Shown here in pieces: positions 1-6,071 of a stretch of 7,302 nucleotides of DNA. The DNA lies in the NCBI GenBank assembly GCA_011390055.1, contig JAABTC010000084.1, forward strand, positions 1 to 7,302, written 5' to 3'. The translations under genes and the position numbers were made by a program. Within the stretch, counting starts at the first letter, position 1, and each line of letters starts with the position of its first letter. This DNA comes from Burkholderiales bacterium (GTDB lineage: Bacteria > Pseudomonadota > Gammaproteobacteria > Burkholderiales > Burkholderiaceae_C). Below the pieces are notes generated by a model. It was given only the letters and a program-made list of their open reading frames with translations, had not been told where the DNA came from and made no database searches.

Positions 1-341
1 GAGGTGATGTTGCGCTTGACGACGTCCATGCCCACGCCACGGCCGGACACGTCGGTGACCACCTCGGCGGTCGAGAAGCCGGCGTACTGGCGGATCGTCC
101 ACGGCCGCACCGCGTACATCGTGGCCTGCGGGCCGCGCAGGTAGGGCGCGAAGCCGGGCAACGTGTCGGTGTGCGGCAGCCCGGCGAGATCGGCCGCGGT
201 GTAGAGCGGCTTGACCGTCAGACCCTCGGGCGTGATCCAGTCCAGCGCGGTGATGTCGCCGGCAGGCGCCGCCTTCGCGGCGGCGCGCTTCCAGTCGTCG
301 AGCGTCGGGCCTGGCGGTGTCGGGGCGGAACTCGTGGGCAT
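1..341 (-). CDS. Methylmalonyl-CoA mutase large subunit, N-terminal part, joined in frame to a CheA-like segment (partial)
   Basis: Reading from the ATG at 341, residues 1 to about 94 match the N-terminus of B12-dependent methylmalonyl-CoA mutase, the enzyme interconverting methylmalonyl-CoA and succinyl-CoA in propionate metabolism. Visible are the leading acyl-CoA mutase block with KPLYTAADL, LPGFAPYLRGP and the family hallmark RPWTIRQYAGFSTAE. A mutase should continue with a sequence like ESNAFYRRNL. Instead residues 95-113 read VVTDVSGRGVGMDVVKRNI, the G1 ATP-binding box of the chemotaxis kinase CheA. The frame stays open to base 1. The start is supported by GAGGAG six bases upstream. The gene is divergent from a GntR regulator, a common arrangement for propionate genes. 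The mutase assignment of the N-terminus is firm. Whether the fusion is biological is doubtful, because GFSTAE also precedes this box in CheA proteins. Confidence 0.85.
   Translation of the reverse strand, partial: MPTSSAPTPPGPTLDDWKRAAAKAAPAGDITALDWITPEGLTVKPLYTAADLAGLPHTDTLPGFAPYLRGPQATMYAVRPWTIRQYAGFSTAEVVTDVSGRGVGMDVVKRNIT
60..80 (-). other. Mutase/CheA chimera junction with shared GFSTAE codons
   Basis: Bases 63-80, read on the minus strand, encode GFSTAE, a peptide that occurs in both methylmalonyl-CoA mutases (AGFSTAE-ESN) and CheA kinases (PGFSTAE-xVTDVSGRGVGMD). To the right of this segment the sequence is mutase-like and to the left it is CheA-like. The shared stretch is about 18-19 bases. 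That is enough for recombination through microhomology, or for a short-k-mer assembly mis-join close to the sequence end. The family motifs are recalled knowledge; the change in character is seen directly. Confidence 0.75.
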
Positions 342-347
342 CGTGAT

Positions 348-353
348 CTCCTC
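348..353 (-). promoter_or_regulatory. Ribosome binding site of the mutase gene
   Basis: GAGGAG on the minus strand lies six bases before the ATG at 341 and fixes the mutase start. Confidence 0.75.
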
Positions 354-392
354 GCGCGGAACGCGGGCTCGCACCCCGTGCCGTCTTGCATT

Positions 393-408
393 ATCCATAA
401 TTATGAAT
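393..408. promoter_or_regulatory. Palindrome in the divergent mutase/GntR control region, candidate operator
   Basis: CATAATTATG (396-405) is a perfect 10-base palindrome. It extends to a 16-base inverted repeat (393-408) with one mismatched pair. It sits in a conspicuous AT-rich island (about 388-413) in otherwise very GC-rich DNA, between the mutase gene and the GntR gene, and covers the ATG at 403. FadR-type GntR regulators usually bind short palindromes near their own promoter, so this is the best operator candidate for the neighbouring regulator. AT-rich hexamers such as GATAAT on the minus strand could serve as a -10 element for the mutase gene, but no convincing -35 partner was found. 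Confidence 0.45.
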
Positions 409-1068
409 TCAAATCCAGCGGTGAACAAGGCTGTCGCTGTCCTGCCGCTCGGTCGCCGCGCCCTGTACGAGGACGTGGCCGAGCGCCTGCGCACACAGAT
501 CTTCGAGCGCGCCATCGAACCCGGTGCGTGGATCGATGAACAGAAGCTGGCGCTCGAGTACGGCATCAGCCGCACCCCCCTGCGCGAAGCCATCAAGGTG
601 GTGGCCACCGAAGGACTGGTCACGATGAAGCCGCGGCGCGGCGCCTATGTCGCCGAGATGAGCCGCGACGACGTGGCGCAGATCTACCAGATGCTGTCCC
701 TGCTCGAAGCCGACGCCGCGGCCGAAGTGGCCCGCCGCGCCAGTGCAGAGCAACTCGACCAACTGCAGGCGCTGCACGACCTGCTCGAGCGCCAGGTGCG
801 CCAGCGCGACGCCTTTTTCGCCACCAACGAGCGCTTTCACATGGCGCTGCTCGACATCGCCGGTAACCGCTGGCGCAGCCAGATCGTGACCGACCTGCGC
901 AAGGTGATGAAGCTGAACCGCCACCACTCGTTGTTCAAACAGGGCCGGCTGACCGATTCATTGGCCGAACATCGGCTGCTGATGGAGGCCCTCAAGCGGC
1001 GCAACGCCGCCAAGGCGACGGCGCTGATGCGCGCGCACTTCGCCAACGGGCTCGAAGCGGCGAATTGA
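403..1068 (+). CDS. GntR-family transcriptional regulator, FadR subfamily (FCD domain)
   Basis: This 221-residue protein has an N-terminal winged helix-turn-helix (about residues 20-85, with YEDVAERLRTQIFERAIEPG, the GISRTPLREAIKVVATEGLV recognition region, and the wing RRGAYVAEM). A C-terminal all-helical FCD effector domain follows (about 90-215). Likely FCD metal or ligand-binding histidines are H146 in NERFHMALL, H190 in EHRLLMEAL and H212 near the end. Length is typical for the subfamily. The frame is open upstream to 211, but the upstream part overlaps the divergent mutase gene, so ATG 403 is chosen. There is no Shine-Dalgarno sequence before it; a leaderless transcript or a GTG start at 421 is possible. 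Divergence from the mutase gene suggests control of propionyl/methylmalonyl-CoA metabolism, which is inference; the true ligand is unknown. Confidence 0.9.
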   Translation: MNSNPAVNKAVAVLPLGRRALYEDVAERLRTQIFERAIEPGAWIDEQKLALEYGISRTPLREAIKVVATEGLVTMKPRRGAYVAEMSRDDVAQIYQMLSLLEADAAAEVARRASAEQLDQLQALHDLLERQVRQRDAFFATNERFHMALLDIAGNRWRSQIVTDLRKVMKLNRHHSLFKQGRLTDSLAEHRLLMEALKRRNAAKATALMRAHFANGLEAAN

Positions 1069-1113
1069 GTTGAGCCGCCGCTGTCCAGCAGCGCCAGATG
1101 TGGTGGATTCAAA

Positions 1114-1135
1114 CCCCCGCCCCCGCGGGCGAGGG
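1114..1135. terminator. GC-rich hairpin between converging genes, possible bidirectional terminator
   Basis: An inverted repeat can fold into a stem of nine pairs with one C/A mismatch and a four-base loop (CCGC at 1123-1126). It lies in the 77-base gap between the ends of the GntR gene (plus) and the thiolase gene (minus). The location fits a shared terminator. There is no clear T tract on either side, so the structure may instead be a dispersed GC-rich intergenic repeat. Confidence 0.4.
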
Positions 1136-1145
1136 GTCAGGCTTA

Positions 1146-2333
1146 TCAGAGGCGCTCGAACACCGCCGCGATGCCCTGCCCGCCGCCGATGCACATCGTC
1201 ACCAGCGCATAGCGCCCGGCCGTGCGGTGCAGCTCGTAGACCGCCTTGGTGGCCAGGAATGCGCCCGAGCAGCCGATCGGGTGGCCCAGCGCGATCGCGC
1301 CGCCATTCGGGTTGACCTTGCTCATGTCGAACTCCAGGCCGCGCGCCACCGCGATGGCCTGCGCCGCGAAGGCTTCGTTGCTCTCGATCACGTCGATCTG
1401 GTCCAGGCGCAGGCCCGCCTTTTTCAACGCCAGCTTGGTGGCCGGGATCGGGCCTTCGCCCATGATTTCATTGGGTACGCCGGCCACCGCGTACGACACC
1501 AGGCGCGCCATCGGCTTGTGCCCGGCGGCGGACGCGACCGCTGCGTCGGCCAGCACGAAGAAGGCCGCGCCGTCGTTGATGCCCGAGGCGTTGCCGGCGG
1601 TCACCGAGCCGCCGTCTTTTTTGAACGCCGGCTTCATCTTGGCCAGGGTCTCCATCGTCGTGCCGGCCTTGACGTGCTCGTCGGTGTCGAACGTCACCTC
1701 GCCCTTGCGGGTCTGCTTGACGATGGCCACGATCTGCGACTTGAAACGGCCCTCGGCGATCGCCGCCGCCGCGCGCCGGTGCGATTCCACCGCCAGCGCG
1801 TCCTGCTCCTCGCGCGTGATGCCCCACTTGGTGACCAGGTTCTCCGCCGTGATGCCCATGTGGCCGACGCCGAAGGGGTCGGTCAGCGTGGCGACCATGG
1901 TGTCGATGAGTTTGGTGTCGCCCATGCGCGCGCCGTTGCGCATCGCGGTGGACAGGTAGCCGCCGCGGCTCATCACTTCCACGCCGCCGCCGACGCCGTA
2001 ATCGCAATCGCCGAGCAAGATGTTCTGCGCCGTCGTCACGATGCCCTGCAAGCCCGACGAGCACAGCCGGTTGACCGACATCGCCACCGAATCCATCGGC
2101 AACCCGGCCTGGATCGCGGCCACCCGCGCCACGTAGGCAAAGCGGCTGTCGGTGGGGATGGTGTTGCCCACCGTCACGTAGTTGATCGACTTCGGGTCAA
2201 CCCCCGACCGCTCGACCGCCGCCTTCATCACCGTACCGGCCAACTCAGCCGGTTCGATGTCGGCCAGCGCGCCGCCGAAAGTGCCGATCGCCGAACGGGC
2301 GATGCCCAGAACCACCACATCACGATTGCTCAT
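1146..2333 (-). CDS. bktB: Acetyl-CoA C-acyltransferase (thiolase II family, BktB-like beta-ketothiolase)
   Basis: This 395-residue thiolase has the normal family length. It catalyses reversible Claisen condensation of acyl-CoA with acetyl-CoA, or thiolytic cleavage of 3-ketoacyl-CoA. The catalytic set is complete: nucleophile C91 in NRLCSSG, H351 in GHPIG, and the proton-donor C381 in MCIGGGQG; NEAFAAQ is also present. The N-terminus (ARSAIGTFGGALADIEPAEL) and the C-terminal AAVFERL resemble BktB of Cupriavidus more than fatty-acid-oxidation FadA. A role in short-chain ketoacyl-CoA metabolism, polyhydroxyalkanoate precursor supply or branched-chain degradation is therefore plausible. The start has AAGGAG seven bases upstream (2341-2346). 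The gene begins 28 bases after senC on the same strand, so co-transcription is possible, though no functional link to selenium is evident. The symbol is a similarity-based guess; phaA-type is the alternative. Confidence 0.9.
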   Translation of the reverse strand: MSNRDVVVLGIARSAIGTFGGALADIEPAELAGTVMKAAVERSGVDPKSINYVTVGNTIPTDSRFAYVARVAAIQAGLPMDSVAMSVNRLCSSGLQGIVTTAQNILLGDCDYGVGGGVEVMSRGGYLSTAMRNGARMGDTKLIDTMVATLTDPFGVGHMGITAENLVTKWGITREEQDALAVESHRRAAAAIAEGRFKSQIVAIVKQTRKGEVTFDTDEHVKAGTTMETLAKMKPAFKKDGGSVTAGNASGINDGAAFFVLADAAVASAAGHKPMARLVSYAVAGVPNEIMGEGPIPATKLALKKAGLRLDQIDVIESNEAFAAQAIAVARGLEFDMSKVNPNGGAIALGHPIGCSGAFLATKAVYELHRTAGRYALVTMCIGGGQGIAAVFERL

Positions 2334-2361
2334 GCTCTGTCTCCTTGAAAAATTCCATCGA

Positions 2362-3432
2362 TCAATTCACCACGAGGCGGGCTGCGCCTTCGCGCGCCGC
2401 GATCACCTCGCCGATATCGGCCACGCTGTCGAAGCCGTGACGGTGGAACACCGCCATCACCTCGGGCACCGACGCGGCGTCGCAAGTCACCAGCAGGCCG
2501 CCGCTGGTCTGCGGGTCGGTCAGCAAGGCCTGGTCGATCGCGGCGAATCCGGCGGGCAAGGCCACCTCGCTGCCGTAGCCCGCCCAGTTGCGCGACGAAG
2601 CACCGGTCACGAAACCTTGTTCCGCCAGCGCGCGCACGCCCTGCAGCAGCGGCACGCGCGACCAGTCGATGGCGATCGCGGCCTTGGCGCCGCGGGCGAG
2701 TTCGAGCACATGCCCCGCCAGGCCGAAACCCGTGATGTCGGTCATCGCGTGCACGCCCGGCAGGGCCGCGAGATCGGGCCCGGGGGTGTTCAGCTTCGTC
2801 GCGCTGGCGATCATCTGCGCGTAGCCCGCGTCGCCGAGCTTTTCCTTCTTCAAAGCCGCCGACATCACGCCGACGCCCAGCGCCTTGCCCAGCACCAGCC
2901 GGTCGCCAACCCGCGCATCGGCATTGCGCTTGATCCGCTTCGGATGCACCAACCCGATCGCGACCAGGCCGTAGATCGCCTCGACCGAGTCGATGGTGTG
3001 GCCACCGGCGATCGGGATGCCGGCCTCGCGGCAGATGGCGTTGCCGCCCTCGAGCACGCGGCCGATCGTCGCGGTCGACAGCACGTTGATCGGCATCGCC
3101 AGCAGGGCCAGCGCCATGATCGGCTTGCCGCCCATCGCGTAGACGTCGCTGATCGCGTTGGTCGCGGCGATGCGGCCGAAATCGTACGGGTCGTCGACGA
3201 TCGGCATGAAGAAGTCGGTCGTCGCGATCAGCGCCAAGTCATCCGTCAACTGGTAGACCGCGGCGTCGTCGGCGGTCTCGATACCCACCAGCAACTCCTT
3301 GGGCACCGGCAGTTGGGTCGTTCCTTGCAAGATTTCGCTCAGCACACCGGGAGCAATCTTGCAGCCGCAACCTCCACCATGGGAGAGCGCGGTCAGGCGC
3401 GGTTCGTCCGGGGGGCGTTCAGGGGCGTTCAC
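2362..3432 (-). CDS. senC: Selenide, water dikinase (selenophosphate synthetase) SenC/SelD
   Basis: This 356-residue protein makes selenophosphate from selenide and ATP. The N-terminal glycine-rich catalytic loop HGGGCGCK (residues 18-25) carries C22 and K25, equivalent to the essential Cys17 and Lys20 of E. coli SelD. The C22 codon is TGC, so this is a cysteine form, not a selenoprotein. Other SelD/PurM-fold motifs are DDAAVY (55-60), TTDFFMPIVDDPYDFGRIAATNAISD (as two adjoining blocks, 71-96), GGHTID (143-148), TDITGFGLAGH (231-241) and LTDPQTSGG (304-312). Translation starts at a GTG, with AAGGA five bases upstream (3438-3442). The first 14 bases overlap the end of senB, suggesting translational coupling. 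The pairing with senB and senA supports SenC function in selenoneine biosynthesis. It may also feed selenocysteine or selenouridine synthesis if it is the only SelD in the genome. Confidence 0.93.
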   Translation of the reverse strand: MNAPERPPDEPRLTALSHGGGCGCKIAPGVLSEILQGTTQLPVPKELLVGIETADDAAVYQLTDDLALIATTDFFMPIVDDPYDFGRIAATNAISDVYAMGGKPIMALALLAMPINVLSTATIGRVLEGGNAICREAGIPIAGGHTIDSVEAIYGLVAIGLVHPKRIKRNADARVGDRLVLGKALGVGVMSAALKKEKLGDAGYAQMIASATKLNTPGPDLAALPGVHAMTDITGFGLAGHVLELARGAKAAIAIDWSRVPLLQGVRALAEQGFVTGASSRNWAGYGSEVALPAGFAAIDQALLTDPQTSGGLLVTCDAASVPEVMAVFHRHGFDSVADIGEVIAAREGAARLVVN

Positions 3433-4426
3433 GGTATTCCTTCAGCAGGTCGGCGATCAGGCGCCGCAGCGTGGCGCGCTCGCGCGCGGGCTCGAAAAGC
3501 GGCGCCCGCGCGTTGCACTGGGTGCGCAGCCCCTGAAGCATAGTCGCGTCGCCGCGCAGCCGCTGCAAGGCTATCGCAAGACCCGATGCATCCCCGGGCG
3601 CGAAGTACCCGCGGTAGTCGGCGCCGAGCATGCCGACGTTGCCCGAGATCTGCGAAGCCAGCACCGGCGTGCCCGAGCGCACCGCCTCCATCACGACATG
3701 GGCCCCGCCCTCCATCGCGCTCGGGTGCACCAGCACATGGGCGCGCTGGATGCGCCGCAGCACCGCTTCGTGCGGCAATGCGCCGAGCCAGCGGTAGTGC
3801 GGCAGCTCGCGCATCAGCGCCTTGGCCTGGCGGCCCAGCGCCGCGTCGAGCGGCGCGCCGATGTGGTCGAGCAGGATGTCGTCGCGCTGCAACAACTTGC
3901 GCGCCGCCGAGAAGTAGGTCTGCGGGTCCTTCTCGTCGCGCAGGTGGCCGACCATCAAGGCCCGCAGGTGGCGGTCGGTCTTGGCGAGCGCCTGGCGTGC
4001 GCCGGTCGACTGGAAGCAGACGACGCACTTGGCTCGGTGCCCGGCGGGCACGTCGTCGGGCGCGCCTTCGTGCAGCACGACGAGGCGGTCGGCCAGGGCC
4101 AGCGAGCGCTGGGTGGCGGGATCGACGGCGAGGTCGCGGTAGAGGTCGGTGCCGGTCAGCACCACGACCAGCGGCTTGTGTGAGGGGCTGGCGCCCCGGC
4201 CGGCCGCGGCGCCGGCTGCCGCCCAGGCCGCGATGCTGGCGGCCGATCGCCGCGCGTGCAGCGCCAGCATCAGGTCGGCAGGCGAGCCGTCCCAGGCTTG
4301 GGCCAGGCGGACTTCATAATCCGCCGACAACATCCGCCGCCAGCGTTGCGCGGTCTGCCAGTTGCCGTTGTTCGCCGAGCGCAGGGCTGGCGTGACGAGG
4401 CAGACCACCGGTTTGCGTGCATGCAT
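3419..4426 (-). CDS. senB: Selenosugar synthase SenB (GT-B fold glycosyltransferase of selenoneine biosynthesis)
   Basis: This 335-residue protein begins MHARKPVVCLVTPALRSANN, followed by GNWQTAQRWRRML, the characteristic SenB N-terminus. The C-terminal half has HPSAMEGGAHVVMEAV, a GT4-like E-x7-E motif (E239 and E247), then SGTPVLAS and a GNVGMLG segment. SenB of Variovorax is established to join selenophosphate to UDP-N-acetylglucosamine (or a related UDP-sugar), giving a 1-seleno-sugar. The reading frame is open upstream to 4786, but that extension lies antisense to senA, so ATG 4426 is chosen. This start has only a weak GAGG far upstream, and GTG codons shortly downstream are alternatives. 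No signal peptide or membrane segment is seen, so a cytoplasmic enzyme is expected. The 3' end overlaps senC by 14 bases, and the 5' end is 21 bases from divergent senA. Confidence 0.9.
   Translation of the reverse strand: MHARKPVVCLVTPALRSANNGNWQTAQRWRRMLSADYEVRLAQAWDGSPADLMLALHARRSAASIAAWAAAGAAAGRGASPSHKPLVVVLTGTDLYRDLAVDPATQRSLALADRLVVLHEGAPDDVPAGHRAKCVVCFQSTGARQALAKTDRHLRALMVGHLRDEKDPQTYFSAARKLLQRDDILLDHIGAPLDAALGRQAKALMRELPHYRWLGALPHEAVLRRIQRAHVLVHPSAMEGGAHVVMEAVRSGTPVLASQISGNVGMLGADYRGYFAPGDASGLAIALQRLRGDATMLQGLRTQCNARAPLFEPARERATLRRLIADLLKEYRERP
3438..3442 (-). promoter_or_regulatory. Ribosome binding site of senC inside the senB 3' end
   Basis: AAGGA on the minus strand lies five bases before the GTG at 3432 and within the last codons of senB. 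It decides the non-ATG start of senC. Confidence 0.65.
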
Positions 4427-4447
4427 GGCTGCAAGCTTAGCCTCCCG
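4427..4447. promoter_or_regulatory. Very short divergent gap between senB and senA
   Basis: Only 21 bases separate the ATG of senB (4426, minus) from the chosen ATG of senA (4448, plus). The perfect 8-base palindrome TGCATGCA (4418-4425) ends at the senB start. No -35/-10 pair fits in the gap, so each promoter must lie within the opposite gene's 5' coding region. No Shine-Dalgarno sequence is evident for senA. Confidence 0.35.
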
Positions 4448-5683
4448 ATGACCGAACCGATCGACGACCCCTCCTTGATTCGCCATGCGGGCGCCGCCGA
4501 CCTGGCGCGCGCCCTGACCGCCGGGCGCGCGCACAGCCTGCGGCTGTTCTCGAGCACCCGCGCGGAGCTCGGCGGCCGACTGGAGATCCCGTGCAGCGAA
4601 GCGGTCAACCCGCCGCTCTGGGAGTTGGGCCACCTCGGCTGGTTCGAGGAGTTTTGGATCGCCCGCAACACCGAGCGCCTGCGCGGCCCCGCGGCCCGCC
4701 TCGAAGCGCCGCGTGCCGCACCGCTGCTGCCGAAGGCAGATGCCTTGTACAACTCGAGCACCGTCGCCCATGCGAGCCGCTGGCACCTGGACCTTCCGGA
4801 CGCCGCGCGCACACTGACTTACCTGGCACAGTCGCGCGAGCGGACGCTGCGGCTGCTTTCACACATCGCCGCCGACGACGACGCGCTGTATTTCTTTCGC
4901 CTCGTGCTGATGCACGAGGCGATGCACGGCGAGGCCGGCGCGATGATCGCGCAAACCTTGGCGCTCGACATCGGCGACGCACTGCCGAGCACCGCCCCGG
5001 CCGCGGCGCCCGTTGCGCAAGGGGTGCCCGACACGCTCGCGTTGCCGGCGCGCACCGCAACCGTCGGCAGTCCCGTCCGCGGCTTCGTTTTCGACAACGA
5101 ACTGGGGGAGCACACGGTCGATGTTGCGGCGTTCGACATCGACAGCTCGCCTGTCACCTGGGGTGCGTACCTGCCCTTCATCGAGGCCGGCGGCTACGAC
5201 GACCGACGCTGCTGGACCGCGACGGGCTGGGCCTGGCGAGCGCGTGAATTGCCGAATGGCCTGCCGCGCTACCTCGGGCGTGGCGATGGCGGGCGCTGGC
5301 GCCGCGCCTGCTTCGGCCGTTCGGTCGACGTCGACCTCGCGCAGCCCGCCGTCAACCTGAGCCTGCACGAAGCGCAGGCCTGGTGCACCTGGGCCGGCCG
5401 CCGGCTACCGACCGAGCACGAGTGGACGATCGCGCGGGAAGACCACGGCGAAGCCTTTCGGTGGGGCGAGGTCTGGGAATGGACCGCGTCGCCCTTCGCG
5501 CCGTGGCCGGGCTTCGCGCCCCACCCCTACCGCGACTATTCACAGCCTTGGTTCGATGGCCGGCCGGTGTTGAAGGGTGGCTCGTTCGCCACCGCGCCCC
5601 GCATGAAGCACCCGGCCTACCGCAACTTCTTCGGCGCCGGCCGCAACGACGTGTTCGCGGGCTTCAGGAGTTGCGGCTTGTAG
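4448..5683 (+). CDS. senA: Selenoneine synthase SenA (EgtB-like nonhaem iron enzyme)
   Basis: This 411-residue, two-domain protein has an N-terminal DinB-like helical domain (about 15-175) carrying H62 in ELGHLGWFEEFW plus the HxxxH pair H156/H160 in LMHEAMHGEA. These are the three histidines expected to bind iron. A C-terminal FGE-sulfatase-like domain (about 205-411) shows SPVTWGAYLPFIEAGGY, LPTEHEWTIA, VWEWTASPF, KGGSF and the terminal FAGFRSCGL. This is the EgtB architecture, but ARNTERLRG, RWHLDLPDA and DDALYFFRLVLMHEAMHGEA match the SenA branch as recalled. SenA performs oxygen-dependent C-Se bond formation between hercynine and the SenB selenosugar; a lyase or spontaneous step then yields selenoneine. 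The adjoining divergent senB-senC pair is the main support for SenA over an ergothioneine EgtB. The start is uncertain: ATG 4448 lacks a Shine-Dalgarno sequence, and ATG 4421 is an in-frame alternative that would overlap senB. Confidence 0.9.
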   Translation: MTEPIDDPSLIRHAGAADLARALTAGRAHSLRLFSSTRAELGGRLEIPCSEAVNPPLWELGHLGWFEEFWIARNTERLRGPAARLEAPRAAPLLPKADALYNSSTVAHASRWHLDLPDAARTLTYLAQSRERTLRLLSHIAADDDALYFFRLVLMHEAMHGEAGAMIAQTLALDIGDALPSTAPAAAPVAQGVPDTLALPARTATVGSPVRGFVFDNELGEHTVDVAAFDIDSSPVTWGAYLPFIEAGGYDDRRCWTATGWAWRARELPNGLPRYLGRGDGGRWRRACFGRSVDVDLAQPAVNLSLHEAQAWCTWAGRRLPTEHEWTIAREDHGEAFRWGEVWEWTASPFAPWPGFAPHPYRDYSQPWFDGRPVLKGGSFATAPRMKHPAYRNFFGAGRNDVFAGFRSCGL

Positions 5684-5713
5684 CGCGAAGAGCTCGCCCG
5701 GGCCGCAACCGCG

Positions 5714-5726
5714 TTACATTCCGTAA
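5714..5726 (+). promoter_or_regulatory. Small inverted repeat in the AT-rich leader of the STAS gene
   Basis: TTAC-ATTCC-GTAA (5714-5726), followed by an A run, is the only AT-rich patch in the 58 bases between senA and the STAS gene. It ends 15 bases before the STAS ATG. It could be part of a promoter or a regulator site. It does not resemble the two putative sigma-specific sites downstream, so the STAS gene is probably not driven by that type of promoter. Confidence 0.25.
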
Positions 5727-5741
5727 AAACTCGGGGTCGGT

Positions 5742-6035
5742 ATGTTGAAGATCGGGTTCGGTCCGGCGGGCGTTGTCGCTATCGAAGGTCGGCTCGACGC
5801 CGTCCAGGCAGCGACGGCCCAGTCGTTTCTCGACGGCGTCGATGGCACCGTCGTGCTGGACTGTTCGGCCCTGGACTACCTCTCGAGCGCCGGCCTCGGG
5901 GTGCTGCTGAAGACACACAAGCGGCTGGTGTCGCGTGCCGGCCAACTGCGGCTGGTGGGCGTCAGTCCTCGCGTGCACGACATCTTTCGCTACGCCGGGT
6001 TCGACCAGATTTTCGAAATCACGGCGGCGCCGTAG
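5742..6035 (+). CDS. STAS-domain protein (anti-sigma factor antagonist-like)
   Basis: This 97-residue single-domain protein spans exactly one STAS fold (SpoIIAA/RsbV type). The signature is VVLDCSALDYLSSAGLGVLLKTHKRL (two adjoining blocks, residues 37-62), where S48/S49 occupy the position of the regulatory phosphoserine of SpoIIAA and RsbV. GQLRLVGVSPRVHDIFRYAGFDQIFEI forms the usual C-terminal strand-helix part. STAS antagonists release sigma factors by binding anti-sigma partners and are inactivated by phosphorylation. No kinase of the RsbW/SpoIIAB type and no PP2C phosphatase is in the window, so the partner is unknown. The gene ends 36 bases before the chosen start of the ECF sigma gene, with the putative sigma promoter between them, suggesting one regulatory cassette. 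A weak GGGGT-like Shine-Dalgarno sequence precedes the ATG. The domain call is firm; the pathway is inferred. Confidence 0.88.
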   Translation: MLKIGFGPAGVVAIEGRLDAVQAATAQSFLDGVDGTVVLDCSALDYLSSAGLGVLLKTHKRLVSRAGQLRLVGVSPRVHDIFRYAGFDQIFEITAAP

Positions 6036-6043
6036 AGATCGGA

Positions 6044-6071
6044 CCAACTTTTGCATCGCGCCCGTGTACTT
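6044..6071 (+). promoter_or_regulatory. Putative ECF sigma-dependent promoter at the sigma gene (copy 1)
   Basis: CCAACTTTT (6044-6052) and CCCGTGTACTT (6061-6071) recur with exactly the same spacing at 6873-6900, while the bases between them differ. Conserved AAC-containing and CGT-containing blocks with a variable spacer are the hallmark of promoters read by ECF sigma factors. The distance from the first A of AAC to the C of CGT is 17 bases, a little shorter than in the best-known ECF promoters. Its position over the start of the sigma gene suggests autoregulation. Confidence 0.6.

Noticed and set aside
211..402. N-terminal extension of the GntR regulator
   Set aside because: It would overlap the mutase coding region and the shared control region, and GntR homologues start shortly before the winged helix.
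3358..3381. Selenocysteine codon in the SelD catalytic loop
   Set aside because: The catalytic position is an ordinary TGC cysteine codon and no in-frame TGA occurs.
2182..3543. Long plus-strand open frame (453 codons) opposite senC and the thiolase 5' end
   Set aside because: It is antisense to genes with complete family motifs, its translation is Arg/His/Asp-rich with no recognisable domain, and such frames are expected in very GC-rich DNA.
4427..4786. Upstream extension of senB by 120 codons
   Set aside because: It lies entirely antisense to senA, is Arg/Ala-rich, and the conserved SenB N-terminus begins right after the ATG at 4426.
4448..5683. Ergothioneine EgtB or formylglycine-generating enzyme as the identity of this gene
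   Set aside because: The FGE-like domain is shared, but the adjacent glycosyltransferase and SelD homologue and the SenA-type motifs favour selenoneine synthase. No gamma-glutamyl-cysteine ligase or egtD is present nearby.
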